From: Acinetobacter higginsii
Lineage (GTDB): Bacteria; Pseudomonadota; Gammaproteobacteria; Pseudomonadales; Moraxellaceae
Length of the DNA: 64,000 nucleotides
NCBI RefSeq assembly: GCF_000369525.1
Contig: NZ_KB850072.1
Location: 804,760 to 868,759 of the forward strand
Direction of reading: 5' to 3'
The position numbers and the translations under genes are program-made. Of this stretch, positions 39,701 through 45,957 are shown piece by piece (position 1 is the stretch's first letter; each line of letters opens with the position of its first letter). The notes below the pieces were generated by a model, which was given only the letters and a program-made list of their open reading frames with translations, was not told where the DNA came from and ran no database searches.

Positions 39701-40970
39701 TGATGCTGTTGCACGAGGGGTGATTGATGTAACTCAAGCACATGACTTAGCAGGCATTGCGCAAGGTGAAGATAGTGGAATCATGTGGAAAACACGACCA
39801 ATCATGCGTGCAGCGAGTGTTATGTTCCATAGTGCTGAAAGGTTCAACCGTGAAGTAACATTTATTGCTTCATATCGTTTAGCTCGTAAAGCTGGAGCTA
39901 CACACGATACTGCATTCGATCAAGCAGTTGATGCAACGTATAAGGGGCATTTTGATTACAGTTCAGGGAATCGACCTCGTATCATGCAAGGCAATGTTGC
40001 AAAGGTTCTTTTACTGTTTAAGCAGTTTGGCCAAAATATGATTTACACCTTGGCACGTCAGACTTTTCAATCAATTAAAGGTGCTACTGAAACGGAACGT
40101 AAAGAAGCTCGTAAGTCACTTGGTGCAATTTTAGCTATGCATGTCGCCTTTGCAGGAGCTCTTGGATTGCCTATGGTCGGTATGTTGTTGTCACTAGCAT
40201 CTTGGGCTGGTGGTGATGATGATGATCCTTGGGACGCAGAAGTTGGTTTACGCAATTATTTAGCTGAAGCATTTGGGCCTACATTCTCAAATTTATTAAT
40301 GAAAGGTGCACCACGAGCACTAACACCTTTAGACATGTCTGGACGCGTTGGTATTAATAACCTGCTATTACCAGATGTTCAGGAGGGGTTAGAAGGTAAA
40401 CGTTGGGCTGAATCTGCAATGGCAGGTGCTCTTGGACCAGTAGCCGGTATTGGAACGAATCTTGTTAAAGGTGGTCAAGAAATAATAGAAGGTCAGGCAT
40501 TACGAGGTATTGAGACAATGTTACCTGTATTCCTGAAAAATTTTGCCAAAACCTATCGATATGCTGATGAAGGAGTACAGGACAAAACAGGCATTTCGAT
40601 TATGGACGAAGTAAGTTCTATGGATCTTCTAGTACAAGGTATGGGTTTCTCTCCATCAGATGTCCGAACCTCTAATGAGGGTAAGTCAGCGATTTACCAG
40701 ATGAATAGAAGGTTGAATGAACGTCGCAGCCGCCTCATGACATTATGGTCAAGAGCAAGAATGATTGATGATCAAAATGAAATGGATAAAATTTGGGATG
40801 AAATTCAAGGCTTCAATGAAAAGAATCCTTCACGTCGTATAACTAGAATGAATCTTAATCAAAGTTATCGTAATCGACAACGTCGCATAGATCGTGCGGA
40901 AGATGGCATATATTTGTCTCGTAATCGTCAAGATGCCCGTGAAGCTGGTCGTTTTGCGTTCGGTGAGTAA
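27744..40970 (+). CDS. Giant polyvalent protein: pyrophosphatase-like, methylase, SNF2 helicase, zincins, PLxRFG domains
   Basis: This 4408-residue protein starts at ATG 27744, with AAAGGAG 8 bases upstream; an ATG 30 bases earlier has no such site. It begins with two LKPFTG units. Domains in order: Gly-rich hydrophobic segment (about 140-230); pyrophosphatase-like (744-867, DTYIGKNPDSDQVF); a disordered Ser/Thr linker (about 1030-1140); adenine methylase (1230-1420, EPSVGTGNF at 1265, NPPF at 1331); SNF2-type helicase (GAGKT 1961-1965, DELHE 2123-2127, GATGTP 2175, QREGRIVRRGN 2673-2683); two zincin motifs (HEVIGH at 3141, HELGGH at 3375); PLARFGKY at 3699; and an Ala-rich segment near 3907 like C-terminal domains of the same class. 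In known relatives such proteins travel in the capsid and protect the incoming DNA. That role is inferred here. Confidence 0.9.
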   Translation: MSESTLKPFTGKLDDNTNSKQQPTLKPFTGALDGEEKGVAGHLKDTGLSALKGAVAVPELGVGVMDMMSDGAVGKTLENNDGVIGFRPKEAKQALGESHTDQYKKQQQAFADAGKDGNWVDKVVDKTKVALTNPSLITNTVVESVPAMLAGGVIGRASGIVNPVVAGAVGEGSVMAGSQAEQIRQDTVDGRLTADQSLAGAATGVLGGIFGFAGGRLAQKMGIGDAETMLVNGRFGPAEIAGEIASTPAKSVPRRIIEGAISEGFLEELPQSVSEQILQNLALDKPWSEGVEDAAVMGTLAGMAMGGAANIISGHNQNNDTQDNQTESNLPTAPIAPPQLGSGTDNSLTGEYIPRSETSIGTNGQTRTSFVYDQPSTEADNLLGNSNESNFSGSTGLDPSNNPLSPNGGKYLDIPQPQLPSEQLGINPNNGPMSSAAALAVDSGASQVIQDTNSQPVTTADSIKHGMSEISRGMDEGAREQVAQYINEGKTERLTYRKDDAIQSALSNPNYNVQSNADGSVTVIGVKTADNVWHGISNEGNSNQQIGVQQQDKPVFSSNESVGTMRYAQDITTQALEYYKNDNAELLDRKSSLTGKGPATDLLYYKNSPSFSNVQVEDAGNKAVVKLTNAKTGQITEREYPKSLIAFNDFLDSNTKNAVTPVNDNTDVIANLEQKLADSKSVVKKAQIRKEIDSLKNSSPSVEIEQAVKSKDIEQSANEAATSPLNNVPEPTPAQIEAGNYKKGHIKFKGLDISIENPKGSNRSGKRPDGTEWSHTMSDHYGYIKRTEGADSEQIDTYIGKNPDSDQVFIVDQLDQETGGFDEHKVMLGFDSQEAATSAYKSNFDEGWKVGPIRSMKINQFKDWLKNDDTTKPSVSKILPSKKETKNLATTLNNIQLSNRAQAGYELAKNSGNRIIYSDNKGQIDTADIVVNSLNAKGHEFYLALGTDKHSVGKYKVISEHGLTVGGFHATEAEALKAFNDKINSVTDKQLQEAFERAAKIVQDSGKSQDDFKQQFENGLYSRKTATTQNNQDSGNANSIQTKNLSSNDTKPSSTDGTTGNRNSQPLDDGLAKTSGSTDRDRGVSGRTEKSGRTGTDSVQQRTEPSSGTSRDSGTVRAGSSTTVSERESELDPATAEISEKPVLDNDFNLQDEEIGKGGIRQKYKDNIATIKILKTLELENRVATPEERKQIAQYVGWGALKGVFDKDNKQWSKEYNELKSLLSDAEYAAARASVLNAHYTSKDVVNGIISIVERLGFKSGRVLEPSVGTGNFFGLMPASLRKKSELHGVELDPITSQIVAALYPSAKIAKATGFQDFQVPAEYFDLVIGNPPFGNEPVVDNDRSPYSGFSIHNYFFAKSIDKLRPGGVLAMVVSHNFMDARTNNNRKWIAERADLLAAVRLPNTAFKENAGTEVVTDIIVLRKRGKDEKSSNVEWVETGLETLVNTKTGEESQHHVNNYFINNPKHILGESTATGSMYKANEYTVESLNYPLGKLLSNWVSEYIPENIYQPISRTDVMSSANYSVPDGVKVGSFFINDKGDVLQRGEDELGSKTAQLWLSPNNKALERMKGMIALRDALRDQMRMEKSLDADSQQIEANRKKLNDLYDQFHKNFGYLNSQTNRRIFLDDTESALVQALEFDYDRGVSKSVAEREEIEARPESANKADIFKMRVLFPPTNNIKVYNANDALLASLNYKGKVDLDYMAELYDKPVAEIVSELGESVYNDPIRGMVMADEYLSGDVKTKLEEAQAMAKNDSEFKRNVEALKKTIPKDKLPSEIHATLGASFIPTKIYDEFAQEITGMKFGFRYLKATGQWIATTDGTADPALNVGKWGTESMPAVDILTRTMAGQGVLVTKTNKSQLGGSHTVVMEKETEAAREKQSALKVEWQRWLWADPDRAEQVATIYNEKMNRIVNRKFDGSHLTFPGMNPIMALLPHQKNAVWRVLQDRQVLLDHVVGAGKTFEIVTAFMEMRRLGIARKPFIAVPNHLTLQWRSEFNRLYPGSNILAATPDDFSKGNREKFFSKIITGDWDAVIVGHSSLKKIALPAETEKAVLEEQINEITAAIEDVKRDRGDRNIIRDMENIRTRLQNRMKQRIQNLGDRDKVVTFDELGADAFAVDELHEFKNLFYNTTMQRVPGMGNPKGSDKAFDLFVKLQWMFNTFGNDNAAAIGATGTPVSNSLVEMFNMQRLLQYPTLKANDLHVFDAWAKQFGSVESVYEVSPSGTGFRQSNRFSKFKNLPALMALYNSFADTVTLDDLKAQEIARGKTFPVPKIVGGRPQNVVAKRSDQVAEFMGTPELEIINGQPVFQFDPRQGDTFAFAPQDNGSVSLGILDESGLVKVSGLFATEQDARLALVEYALTPKIFVDEKSILGQFNNLKSLTQQTKGKINALSLTGQANKAGLDYRLINPSAPDFKDSKINKAVAHTLEIYQRWNKDKGTQLIFCDMSIPLSARSGFANKERRIYVRNDGNLTHKKGTMHTVEGQEELPFFVVKEGSGKDKTSFTVYDAVSGMRVKGGMPSKAMAIEQASQLIKNEDSRQTWINAIEQAGEIEQDVIDEYNSEHEIDAEAVESITRDDIAGSSGATQFSVYDDIKAKLIKRGIPEREIAFIHDYNTPSAKEKLFKAVNSGAVRVLLGSTQKMGAGTNVQQRLVALHHIDAPWKPSDLEQREGRIVRRGNRLYERDPENFEVAIYRYATEQTYDTRRWQILEHKARGIEQLRNYDGSLNEIDDIEGEAANAADMKAAASGDPLILEETQLRNEVRRLETLQSAHVDEKQMLRGRIRQNQRFINETSPRLLSEYNSLIETANKHPLPVKDKFVGIKVDGRTINDREKAVTTIQSQLKNAFAGQREVIFNYRGISFSLENIAGQVHLNSPTERMATFDTTKDNLPSASGMLTRFANYIGRLNDHVIEIDHEVDVAKNQIESMSLQLEQPFAQAQDLINVREAHKRVQRRLIAKGPEIPANQKPILEKALNKQRAELEELGLGDTLKEFDGNNDLKNWSRDDLKPDNQRRGASSIDTIFGTLSRNSAVRHVASILDHLKLTTTQDTSTGILRISDKSGLGSFSVQVISSFDGLPKEIQEAATYQDEYGNTQNYVVSGVWHGDTLYLVADGIEGNSDKQITTFEAYQETIIHEVIGHFGVQQIFGNEYKTKFQQLYNALGGLKGIRKIARENGVDMPQFESAYIEPYTQGAENGLYDPLDVQQALVGELFAFVAQNQEKKPFISQKIKEVIGYIRQWFRDRGYDKFLSRYNDSDLMMFLSEARKAVVDRSYLGKYKNQQFPSKINSDTPLYSRRTKSNSGTTIQQARDALVKRFGEDTIAELERQGKLEIIQDYQVEGVEGFYHNGKAVLVASNLTDHSVIPTFLHELGGHAGFQNMMTQKQYNELMSQFNKLVDQGNPVAMAAKLLAERELGSERQHLEYLPYLLTLSSTMQQRNVVQRNALQKLINNLVTYVKATLFDNFGINLNLNPNDIVALAERMIEKSSYNAENVNSPLYSRQFFDNTINNLSESIKHLSAKSIKDKTGYKKTDWLGMGLSALGRRQLTEIYSKILPQLNQYNDLAAQMDADKNDAGAEADSIVRDWANLKDESQLADLMHDATLAKIDPTKPYVKGDSVSRFKQLRDDFNALSPESQAMFIKARDAYKKHYAKVHQAIKERILRSELSSQKKADLLKQMDVQFFGYSKGVYFPLARFGKYVVVMRNQNGEVESVSRAETMGEAQALRSELMQKYPNYNVGKTRLDKEYNEDRDAVGRGFMTSLFAEVDNLGLSTAEQAEFEDTLSQLYLSSMPDLSWAKHGIHRKGTAGFSQDARRAFAQNMFHGAGYLAKLRYGDQLAEQLDDMQKYADEQEKQDNSYDQPTAQRVIDEMNKRHKNLMNPKSNAFSSALTSLGFIYYLGLSPAAAMVNLSQTALVAYPIMGAKWGFDRAASELLKASNDFRKGVDFHKVKWDGTKTELYKTISSDISKFLNKDEKQAYDDAVARGVIDVTQAHDLAGIAQGEDSGIMWKTRPIMRAASVMFHSAERFNREVTFIASYRLARKAGATHDTAFDQAVDATYKGHFDYSSGNRPRIMQGNVAKVLLLFKQFGQNMIYTLARQTFQSIKGATETERKEARKSLGAILAMHVAFAGALGLPMVGMLLSLASWAGGDDDDPWDAEVGLRNYLAEAFGPTFSNLLMKGAPRALTPLDMSGRVGINNLLLPDVQEGLEGKRWAESAMAGALGPVAGIGTNLVKGGQEIIEGQALRGIETMLPVFLKNFAKTYRYADEGVQDKTGISIMDEVSSMDLLVQGMGFSPSDVRTSNEGKSAIYQMNRRLNERRSRLMTLWSRARMIDDQNEMDKIWDEIQGFNEKNPSRRITRMNLNQSYRNRQRRIDRAEDGIYLSRNRQDAREAGRFAFGE

Positions 40971-40971
40971 C

Positions 40972-40983
40972 CCCCTGTAAGCC
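40972..40983 (+). repeat. Recurring phage gene-end element, copy 6
   Basis: CCCCTGTAAGCC (one mismatch) lies one base after the stop of the giant gene. It precedes the terminator at 41007-41036. Confidence 0.55.
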
Positions 40984-41006
40984 TCGAATAAATATCCTAT
41001 TTCTAT

Positions 41007-41036
41007 AAAACTCTGCGTTAAGACGTGGGGTTTTTT
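41007..41036 (+). terminator. Terminator between giant gene and lysis cassette
   Basis: A 12-bp stem with several G-T pairs (aaaactctgcgt / acgtggggtttt) has a 4-base loop and a T run. It would insulate the lysis genes. Confidence 0.65.
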
Positions 41037-41054
41037 ATTTTTAGGGTATGAAAA

Positions 41055-41339
41055 ATGTCGGAATACACTGAGGCTGCAATTGAAACTTCAAGCGCTGTAA
41101 CAGCAGCTGCAGCTAAAACAACTGTAGTGGGTGGTGTTGCAACTGCCAGTGCAAAAATTCTTGGATTAGATCCAATTACATTAATTGGTTTAGTTGTTGC
41201 AATCGGCGGTTTAATAATCAGTATTTTTAGTTTTTTAATTAATTGGTACTACAAACGCCAAGAAAATAAACGTGCTGAAGAAATCCATAAATTAGAACGA
41301 GACAAACTATTGGGGAAGTTAAATGTCAAACAAGACTAA
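41055..41339 (+). CDS. Holin-like small membrane protein
   Basis: This 94-residue protein has an Ala/Thr-rich N-terminus with a weakly hydrophobic segment and one strong transmembrane segment (ITLIGLVVAIGGLIISIFSF), followed by a highly charged C-terminal tail (KRQENKRAEEIHKLERDK). It precedes and overlaps the endolysin gene by 17 bases, the usual holin position. With a SAR endolysin, such a protein would act as a pinholin or trigger the release of the enzyme. No family is named; the call is based on context and topology. Confidence 0.72.
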   Translation: MSEYTEAAIETSSAVTAAAAKTTVVGGVATASAKILGLDPITLIGLVVAIGGLIISIFSFLINWYYKRQENKRAEEIHKLERDKLLGKLNVKQD

Positions 41340-41853
41340 GCTATGGGTCGGTGTCGCAGGTGGCATTCTAGCAGTTAGTATTGGCGGTGTTCAATGGACC
41401 CAAGAGCGCGAAGGTACAGTACTAAAGCCTTATTATGACTCAGGAAAGGTTGCAACGATTGGTACAGGAACGACAGTTTATCCTAGTGGCCAGAAAGTAA
41501 AAATAACTGATCCAGCCATTACAAAAAAACAGGCCACAGAATTTTTGCAATATCACATGAAAGGTGATGCCGTCGCACTTAATCAGTCGTTAAAAGGCGT
41601 AAAGCTTTCACAGGATGAATATGACGTTTACGCTGACTTTGTATATCAATATGGACGTGCCACTTGGTCCAATTCATCAATGTTACGGAATCTGAAACAA
41701 GGCAAATATATTCAGGCCTGTAACTCACTTCTTTTGTACAAGTACATCACCAAAAATGGCAAAAAAGTAGACTGCTCAATTGCTGCTAATAAGTGCTCTG
41801 GTGTGTGGACCTGGCAAGTGAAGCGCAACAAAAAATGCTTAGGAGCAAATTAA
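41323..41853 (+). CDS. SAR endolysin, GH24 lysozyme
   Basis: This 176-residue muramidase would cut the peptidoglycan glycan chain. The catalytic triad follows the T4-lysozyme spacing E-8-D-5-T: E30, D39 and T45 (REGTVLKPYYDSGKVAT). The N-terminus has a weak Gly/Ala-rich hydrophobic segment (residues 8-25, WVGVAGGILAVSIGGVQW) with a basic start, typical of signal-anchor-release enzymes that stay membrane-tethered until the membrane is depolarised. Cysteines near the C-terminus (CNSLLL, CSIAANKCSG, CLGAN) may form disulphides. It overlaps the holin-like gene and abuts the spanin gene. Confidence 0.88.
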   Translation: MSNKTKLWVGVAGGILAVSIGGVQWTQEREGTVLKPYYDSGKVATIGTGTTVYPSGQKVKITDPAITKKQATEFLQYHMKGDAVALNQSLKGVKLSQDEYDVYADFVYQYGRATWSNSSMLRNLKQGKYIQACNSLLLYKYITKNGKKVDCSIAANKCSGVWTWQVKRNKKCLGAN

Positions 41854-42264
41854 ATGCCCTTATTGATAATGATTTGGAACAACAAACGCTGGTCTATCAT
41901 TATTTTTTTATTGCTTTTGCACCTGGTGCAATTAGCTAATGTAAAAAACTTGGCAGGCAAGCTAAAAGATGCTGATTCACAATGTAACTCTCGTGTCGAG
42001 GCTATTAAGGGCAAACTTATTGATATGTATGTTCAACAAGCACAGAAACTTAATCAAGTTAGTTTGAATCTTGCAGCAAAAGAGATTGAGATTAACGAAC
42101 ATTTTGAGACAGTACGAAATGAAAAAGAGCGTATTAAAACAAATATTGTTTACCGCAATGTGTGCAGTAATGCTGATGGTCGCAGCTTGCTCAACAATGA
42201 GGTTAAAACAGTCAACACCTCCATTGCCAGCCAACTTAACAGCGCCATTGCCAAAGCTCAATGA
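41854..42264 (+). CDS. Rz-like inner-membrane spanin subunit
   Basis: This 136-residue protein has one N-terminal transmembrane segment (SIIIFLLLLHLVQLANV) and a long periplasmic coiled coil (LAGKLKDADSQCNSRVEAIK to HFETVRNEKERIK). It starts directly after the endolysin stop. With the out-of-frame lipoprotein at 42119 it would bridge inner and outer membranes and fuse them in the last lysis step. No sequence similarity is required for this class; topology and nesting define it. Confidence 0.8.
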   Translation: MPLLIMIWNNKRWSIIIFLLLLHLVQLANVKNLAGKLKDADSQCNSRVEAIKGKLIDMYVQQAQKLNQVSLNLAAKEIEINEHFETVRNEKERIKTNIVYRNVCSNADGRSLLNNEVKTVNTSIASQLNSAIAKAQ

Positions 42265-42382
42265 GTTAAAAGGGGATACGGGAGGTGATTGGTTTGACTG
42301 GGGTATTGATACAGTTCAGAAGTATTCAATATGTGTCCAGCGCGTTACAGCATTAATTGATGCACATGAGCCTTCCAAGTGA
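42119..42382 (+). CDS. Rz1-like outer-membrane spanin lipoprotein, nested in Rz
   Basis: This 87-residue protein starts inside the Rz-like gene in the +1 frame and extends 118 bases beyond it. It has a lipoprotein signal (MKKSVLKQILF, then a hydrophobic stretch to LMVAAC, Cys24) and a Pro-rich mature part (STPPLPANLTAPLP), the classic Rz1 signature. An upstream ATG at 42071 would add 16 residues and spoil the signal peptide. A terminator follows at once. Confidence 0.82.
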   Translation: MKKSVLKQILFTAMCAVMLMVAACSTMRLKQSTPPLPANLTAPLPKLNELKGDTGGDWFDWGIDTVQKYSICVQRVTALIDAHEPSK

Positions 42383-42392
42383 AGGCTTTTTT
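42369..42392 (+). terminator. Terminator of the lysis cassette
   Basis: The stem agccttc / gaaggct with a 5-base loop is followed by five T residues. It overlaps the last codons of the Rz1-like gene. Confidence 0.85.
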
Positions 42393-42450
42393 AGAATAAA
42401 ACTTGTCAAAAGTCAGAAAAAAATTTCGTATCATGTATAAAAAATATGTT

Positions 42451-42687
42451 TTATTCCATTACTACAATAAATCCTTTTAACTTTCTCTTATTTAAAGTCA
42501 GATAACGTTCAGCAGCTACTTTTGTTTGGAACTCCATTGAGCCTTCTTTTGATGGCGAAAATATATATTTTTGATTGAACATGCCGCTCACGTCTGAAGA
42601 ATCCTGATATTGTTCAAACAGATCAGTCTGAATGTGGAGGTATAGTTGATCTTTCTTTAGATAGTGAAGTCTCATAAACGAATCCAT
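42451..42687 (-). CDS. Hypothetical phage protein, 78 residues
   Basis: This small protein lies on the reverse strand between the lysis genes and the integrase. It contains aromatic and basic residues with several short strands (LYLHIQTDLFEQY, KYIFSPSKEGSMEFQ). The start may be 42687 or the ATG at 42675. I recognise no family. Its orientation matches the integrase, so it may belong to the lysogeny side of the genome. Confidence 0.5.
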   Translation of the reverse strand: MDSFMRLHYLKKDQLYLHIQTDLFEQYQDSSDVSGMFNQKYIFSPSKEGSMEFQTKVAAERYLTLNKRKLKGFIVVME

Positions 42688-42766
42688 CTTGAATAAGTTA
42701 CAAATTCAAGTAAGCATAAATAACATCTCTCTAAAATTCAAATTTATTTAACTGTGGATAACGATA

Positions 42767-44158
42767 TCACTTTAGTCGGGCCTTCAACTGCTCTACTTTA
42801 GATAAAGCCTTCAATGCGTCATCAATTTCAACGGGATTTTCTGCTACAGATTTTTCTAAATAATCGAGATGCCTTGTGATCTTTTTAAATTTCCTGTTTT
42901 TGATGCTTGAGATGATTTCATCGTCAAGTAAAAGGTCTTCAATCATATTCATGGCAATCTGAAGGTCCTCAAAAGACACTTGAACGTAGCCATCTGTTAC
43001 ATCGGAATCGTCTGTTGTGTGATTAATTAGCCTTTTAATTGTGTATGAACCTACATTAAGACTATTCGCCACACTTGAGAATGTTCTTCGTAAATCATGG
43101 TATGTAAATTTAATACCAGTTAATTCAGCAATTTTAATCCTAGCCTTACTTCTGTTTGATACATGCCCAACACCTTGGCGAGCTTGGAATACATATTTAC
43201 CGCCACCAGATCGTTCAAAACGTTGTTGCATTATATAGTGCAGGGTTTTGCCCATTGGCAAAGTAAGAGGTTCACCATTTTTAGGATCAACAGACGTGAT
43301 AGAGCCATACTTCAAATCAACATGCGGCCATTCTATTGTTTCAGCTTCTTCACGACGAAAACCGGTTAATAAAACGGTAAGCAGGAAATCTTGATTAGTG
43401 TAAGCATTATGGTTTTTATATTGCTGGCCAACCCACTCAGTAGTTACGACTGCATCAAGCCAATCTTTCATTTGATTATTGCGAATGTATCCTTTTCTAC
43501 GTTTAATCTTATTCCATGATTTTTTTGCTTTAAGAGTATTAACAGGATTAGAAACATCAATAATATTCTTATCATTAACATCGAGATAATGTTCTACCGA
43601 GAAATTAAAAACAGCTCTAAAAAAACGCATAGCTAAGTTTGCCCGCGCTTTAGATCGTGTTGACAACTCAGCATGCTTTTCTTGGACCATCTTTCGAGAA
43701 ATTTCTATTAACTTAATATCTCGCCAGTCGACCAAATAATCTTTGATGCATTGCTCGTAGTCATCTAACGTATTTTGACTAAGGTCACGTTCAGTTTTGT
43801 AGGCGGTGTAGGCATCTAAAAGAGTGGGTTGCTGATCAGCCTTTGCGTATTCGGCATACATTTCTTTCTTAGCTTCTTGCTTTTCTAGGTTTGGGTTAAT
43901 TCCCTGAGACATCAATCCAAGCAATTGGCTGGCTTTATCACGTGCTTGTGTAGGAGTTATTTCACCATGTTTCCCTATAGTGACACGCACAGATGATTTG
44001 CCATTACCAATACGACGTTCAACAACATATACTTTGGTATTAGTTACACGCAATGCAAAGCCAATCAGCTCTGAATCCCTATAGATAACTTGTTTACCAG
44101 GGGATAAGGGCAAAGAATCAACAAATGTTTTTGTGAGCTTTGTTCTTTCAGATGTCAT
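42767..44158 (-). CDS. int: Tyrosine-recombinase integrase, P4/DUF4102 type
   Basis: This 463-residue enzyme would integrate and excise the prophage. The N-terminal arm-binding domain (LTKTFVDSLPLSPGKQVIYRD, then IGFALRVT) is of the DUF4102 type found in P4-like integrases. A SAM-like core-binding domain spans about 110-205. The catalytic domain shows R268 (TGFRREEAETI), H354 and R357 (HDLRRTF), H380 and the nucleophile Y391 (DGYVQ). The C-terminal 60 residues are charged and probably helical. It is read away from the tRNA at 44316, and the gap between them holds short direct repeats that may be integrase arm sites. Enzymes of this class usually target tRNA genes. Confidence 0.92.
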   Translation of the reverse strand: MTSERTKLTKTFVDSLPLSPGKQVIYRDSELIGFALRVTNTKVYVVERRIGNGKSSVRVTIGKHGEITPTQARDKASQLLGLMSQGINPNLEKQEAKKEMYAEYAKADQQPTLLDAYTAYKTERDLSQNTLDDYEQCIKDYLVDWRDIKLIEISRKMVQEKHAELSTRSKARANLAMRFFRAVFNFSVEHYLDVNDKNIIDVSNPVNTLKAKKSWNKIKRRKGYIRNNQMKDWLDAVVTTEWVGQQYKNHNAYTNQDFLLTVLLTGFRREEAETIEWPHVDLKYGSITSVDPKNGEPLTLPMGKTLHYIMQQRFERSGGGKYVFQARQGVGHVSNRSKARIKIAELTGIKFTYHDLRRTFSSVANSLNVGSYTIKRLINHTTDDSDVTDGYVQVSFEDLQIAMNMIEDLLLDDEIISSIKNRKFKKITRHLDYLEKSVAENPVEIDDALKALSKVEQLKARLK

Positions 44159-44315
44159 GGTGTATGATCACGCTTGTTTGCAATAACTCGCAATAACATA
44201 CAATATTTTAAGATGCCTACATAGTGCCTACAAAAAATGATATTGCAATGCAAAAAAATATTATGTAGAATCAGCATCAAGTTAAAGCATTGTATTAATT
44301 ATATTTAACTTTATA
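44159..44315. promoter_or_regulatory. Candidate attachment / integrase-binding region
   Basis: This 157-bp gap between the integrase start and a tRNA holds two direct repeats: gcaataac at 44180 and again at 44190, and tgcctaca at 44214-44221 and again near 44226. It would also carry the integrase promoter. No attachment core could be confirmed because the left prophage end is outside the window. Confidence 0.45.
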
Positions 44316-44392
<77 letters not shown>

Positions 44393-44399
44393 TATATCA

Positions 44400-44433
44400 A
44401 GCACTTACATGCATTAATTGTAAGTGCTTTTTT
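44400..44433 (+). terminator. Terminator after the tRNA
   Basis: The 10-bp perfect stem agcacttaca / tgtaagtgct has a 9-base loop and a run of T residues. A further copy of the right arm, tgtaagtgct, occurs about 20 bases downstream. Confidence 0.85.
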
Positions 44434-45052
44434 ATTGGCTAAATTTATGTAAGTGCTATGTAATCAGTAAAATTAACAATTAAGAGTGAAAACAAGATCT
44501 ATCTAGGTTTGGAAGATGCTGAATATTATTTATAGTTTTGCTAAATCAATTCAATGTACATCGAAATTAGTGAACAAGACTTTTTAAATAATTTGATGAT
44601 CTAAACCTGCTTTTTAGCCTAAGTCAGTTAGCTATGATTAGAGGATGATAAGAAAATGACTATTTATATTCCCGACATATTTACTATGAATTATTTTTAC
44701 AAGAAAAAGATGAATAATAAAGAGTGAAATGAAATCTATTCTATAAGCTTAAATATCTTCGGCAGGGTGACGGGTTGAAATATTTTTATTAGATATATTG
44801 TATTTTTTATATTACAAAGTAAGCTTGAAGCTAATTAAAATTTAAAGTCACTTATAGTTGTAAGAAAAATTATTTTTTAATAAAATATAGTTATATCCGA
44901 TACTTAAGTGAATTTTATCCAATTTAAGAATCTAACTTAAAAGTATAAGAAATCGTCCCTACAATAATTTATACAATTATAGATACTTTTCAATTTTGTC
45001 ATACTCCATTATTTTTGCTATATTATATTTTTTGATTTTATAGATTATTAAA
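44434..45052. other. AT-rich stretch with no recognisable gene
   Basis: About 620 bases of very AT-rich sequence contain no open frame with coding character. The only repeat noted is the extra tgtaagtgct near 44448. The last 50 bases probably hold the promoter of the lipoprotein gene that follows. Confidence 0.5.
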
Positions 45053-45478
45053 GTGAAGAATATCTTAGCTTTCACCATCATGTTAGGTTTATTGGGGTGT
45101 GAAAGTTTTGAAGATTATAAGAGCAAAGACTCTAATATTATTACAGAATTTGATTCTTATATAATTGAGAATGATAATCGAAAAAATGTGAGAGATTTGA
45201 GTAAAAGCTCTGCTTATATTCGGAAGTCCGAAATTAATTTAAATAAGGAAAAACTGATTGAAAAGTGCAAAAAACTCGTACTTTCGAATGTAACAAAGAA
45301 AAAGACGGTTAGTTTTAATGATAATTTACGTGGTAATTACTATATAAATCAAAAAAGTGGAGATGTGTATATTTACCTAGAGTTCTGTGCCGAAAATGAG
45401 TTGGGTAATGCACAAGAATTCAAAGGGAAGTGTATATTTTCTATAGATGGACAGACTCAAGTAAATATTTTTGAATAG
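45053..45478 (+). CDS. Orphan lipoprotein, 141 residues
   Basis: The protein starts at GTG with a lipoprotein signal (MKNILAFTIMLGLLGC, Cys16). The mature part is Lys/Asn/Ser-rich and unrecognised; two later cysteines sit in LEFCAENELG and KGKCIFSI and could pair. Composition is more AT-rich than the surrounding chromosomal genes. It stands alone between two tRNA genes, an interval that often collects foreign DNA. Function unknown. Confidence 0.6.
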   Translation: MKNILAFTIMLGLLGCESFEDYKSKDSNIITEFDSYIIENDNRKNVRDLSKSSAYIRKSEINLNKEKLIEKCKKLVLSNVTKKKTVSFNDNLRGNYYINQKSGDVYIYLEFCAENELGNAQEFKGKCIFSIDGQTQVNIFE

Positions 45479-45761
45479 TTGATACTAATTTATTCGCTCT
45501 AAATGAAAAGGGCTAAACCTCTAAAAATGAGGGGAATTTATGTAGCTATAATTTGAATAGGCAATACTACATATTACTTTTTTCACTTTCTTCTTATTTT
45601 TATCTAACTTTAGTGAAAAACTGATACAACTCAAATTGAAGTAAAAGTGCCGTTAAACTCAAAAATATTGATAAATCGACTGTAAATTGAGCTCTTGTTG
45701 CTATTAATCAATATTAAACTTGCATAATTAAGTTAAAGCGCCTATAAAGCTAACTCGTCGG

Positions 45762-45838
<77 letters not shown>

Positions 45839-45957
45839 ACCGACTTAATTAGTTTTGCTCTGTGATGTATTTATAGTTGCTATTCTGGAAAGAACAAATA
45901 GCAATTAAATTAGCTTACATAATCCTAAATAAAGCTAAAAATTATTAGATTCTAGAA

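Noticed and set aside
44393..44460. tgtaagtgct repeats as the prophage attachment core
   Set aside because: The repeats are explained by the tRNA terminator stem plus one extra arm, and there is no matching copy at a known left end.
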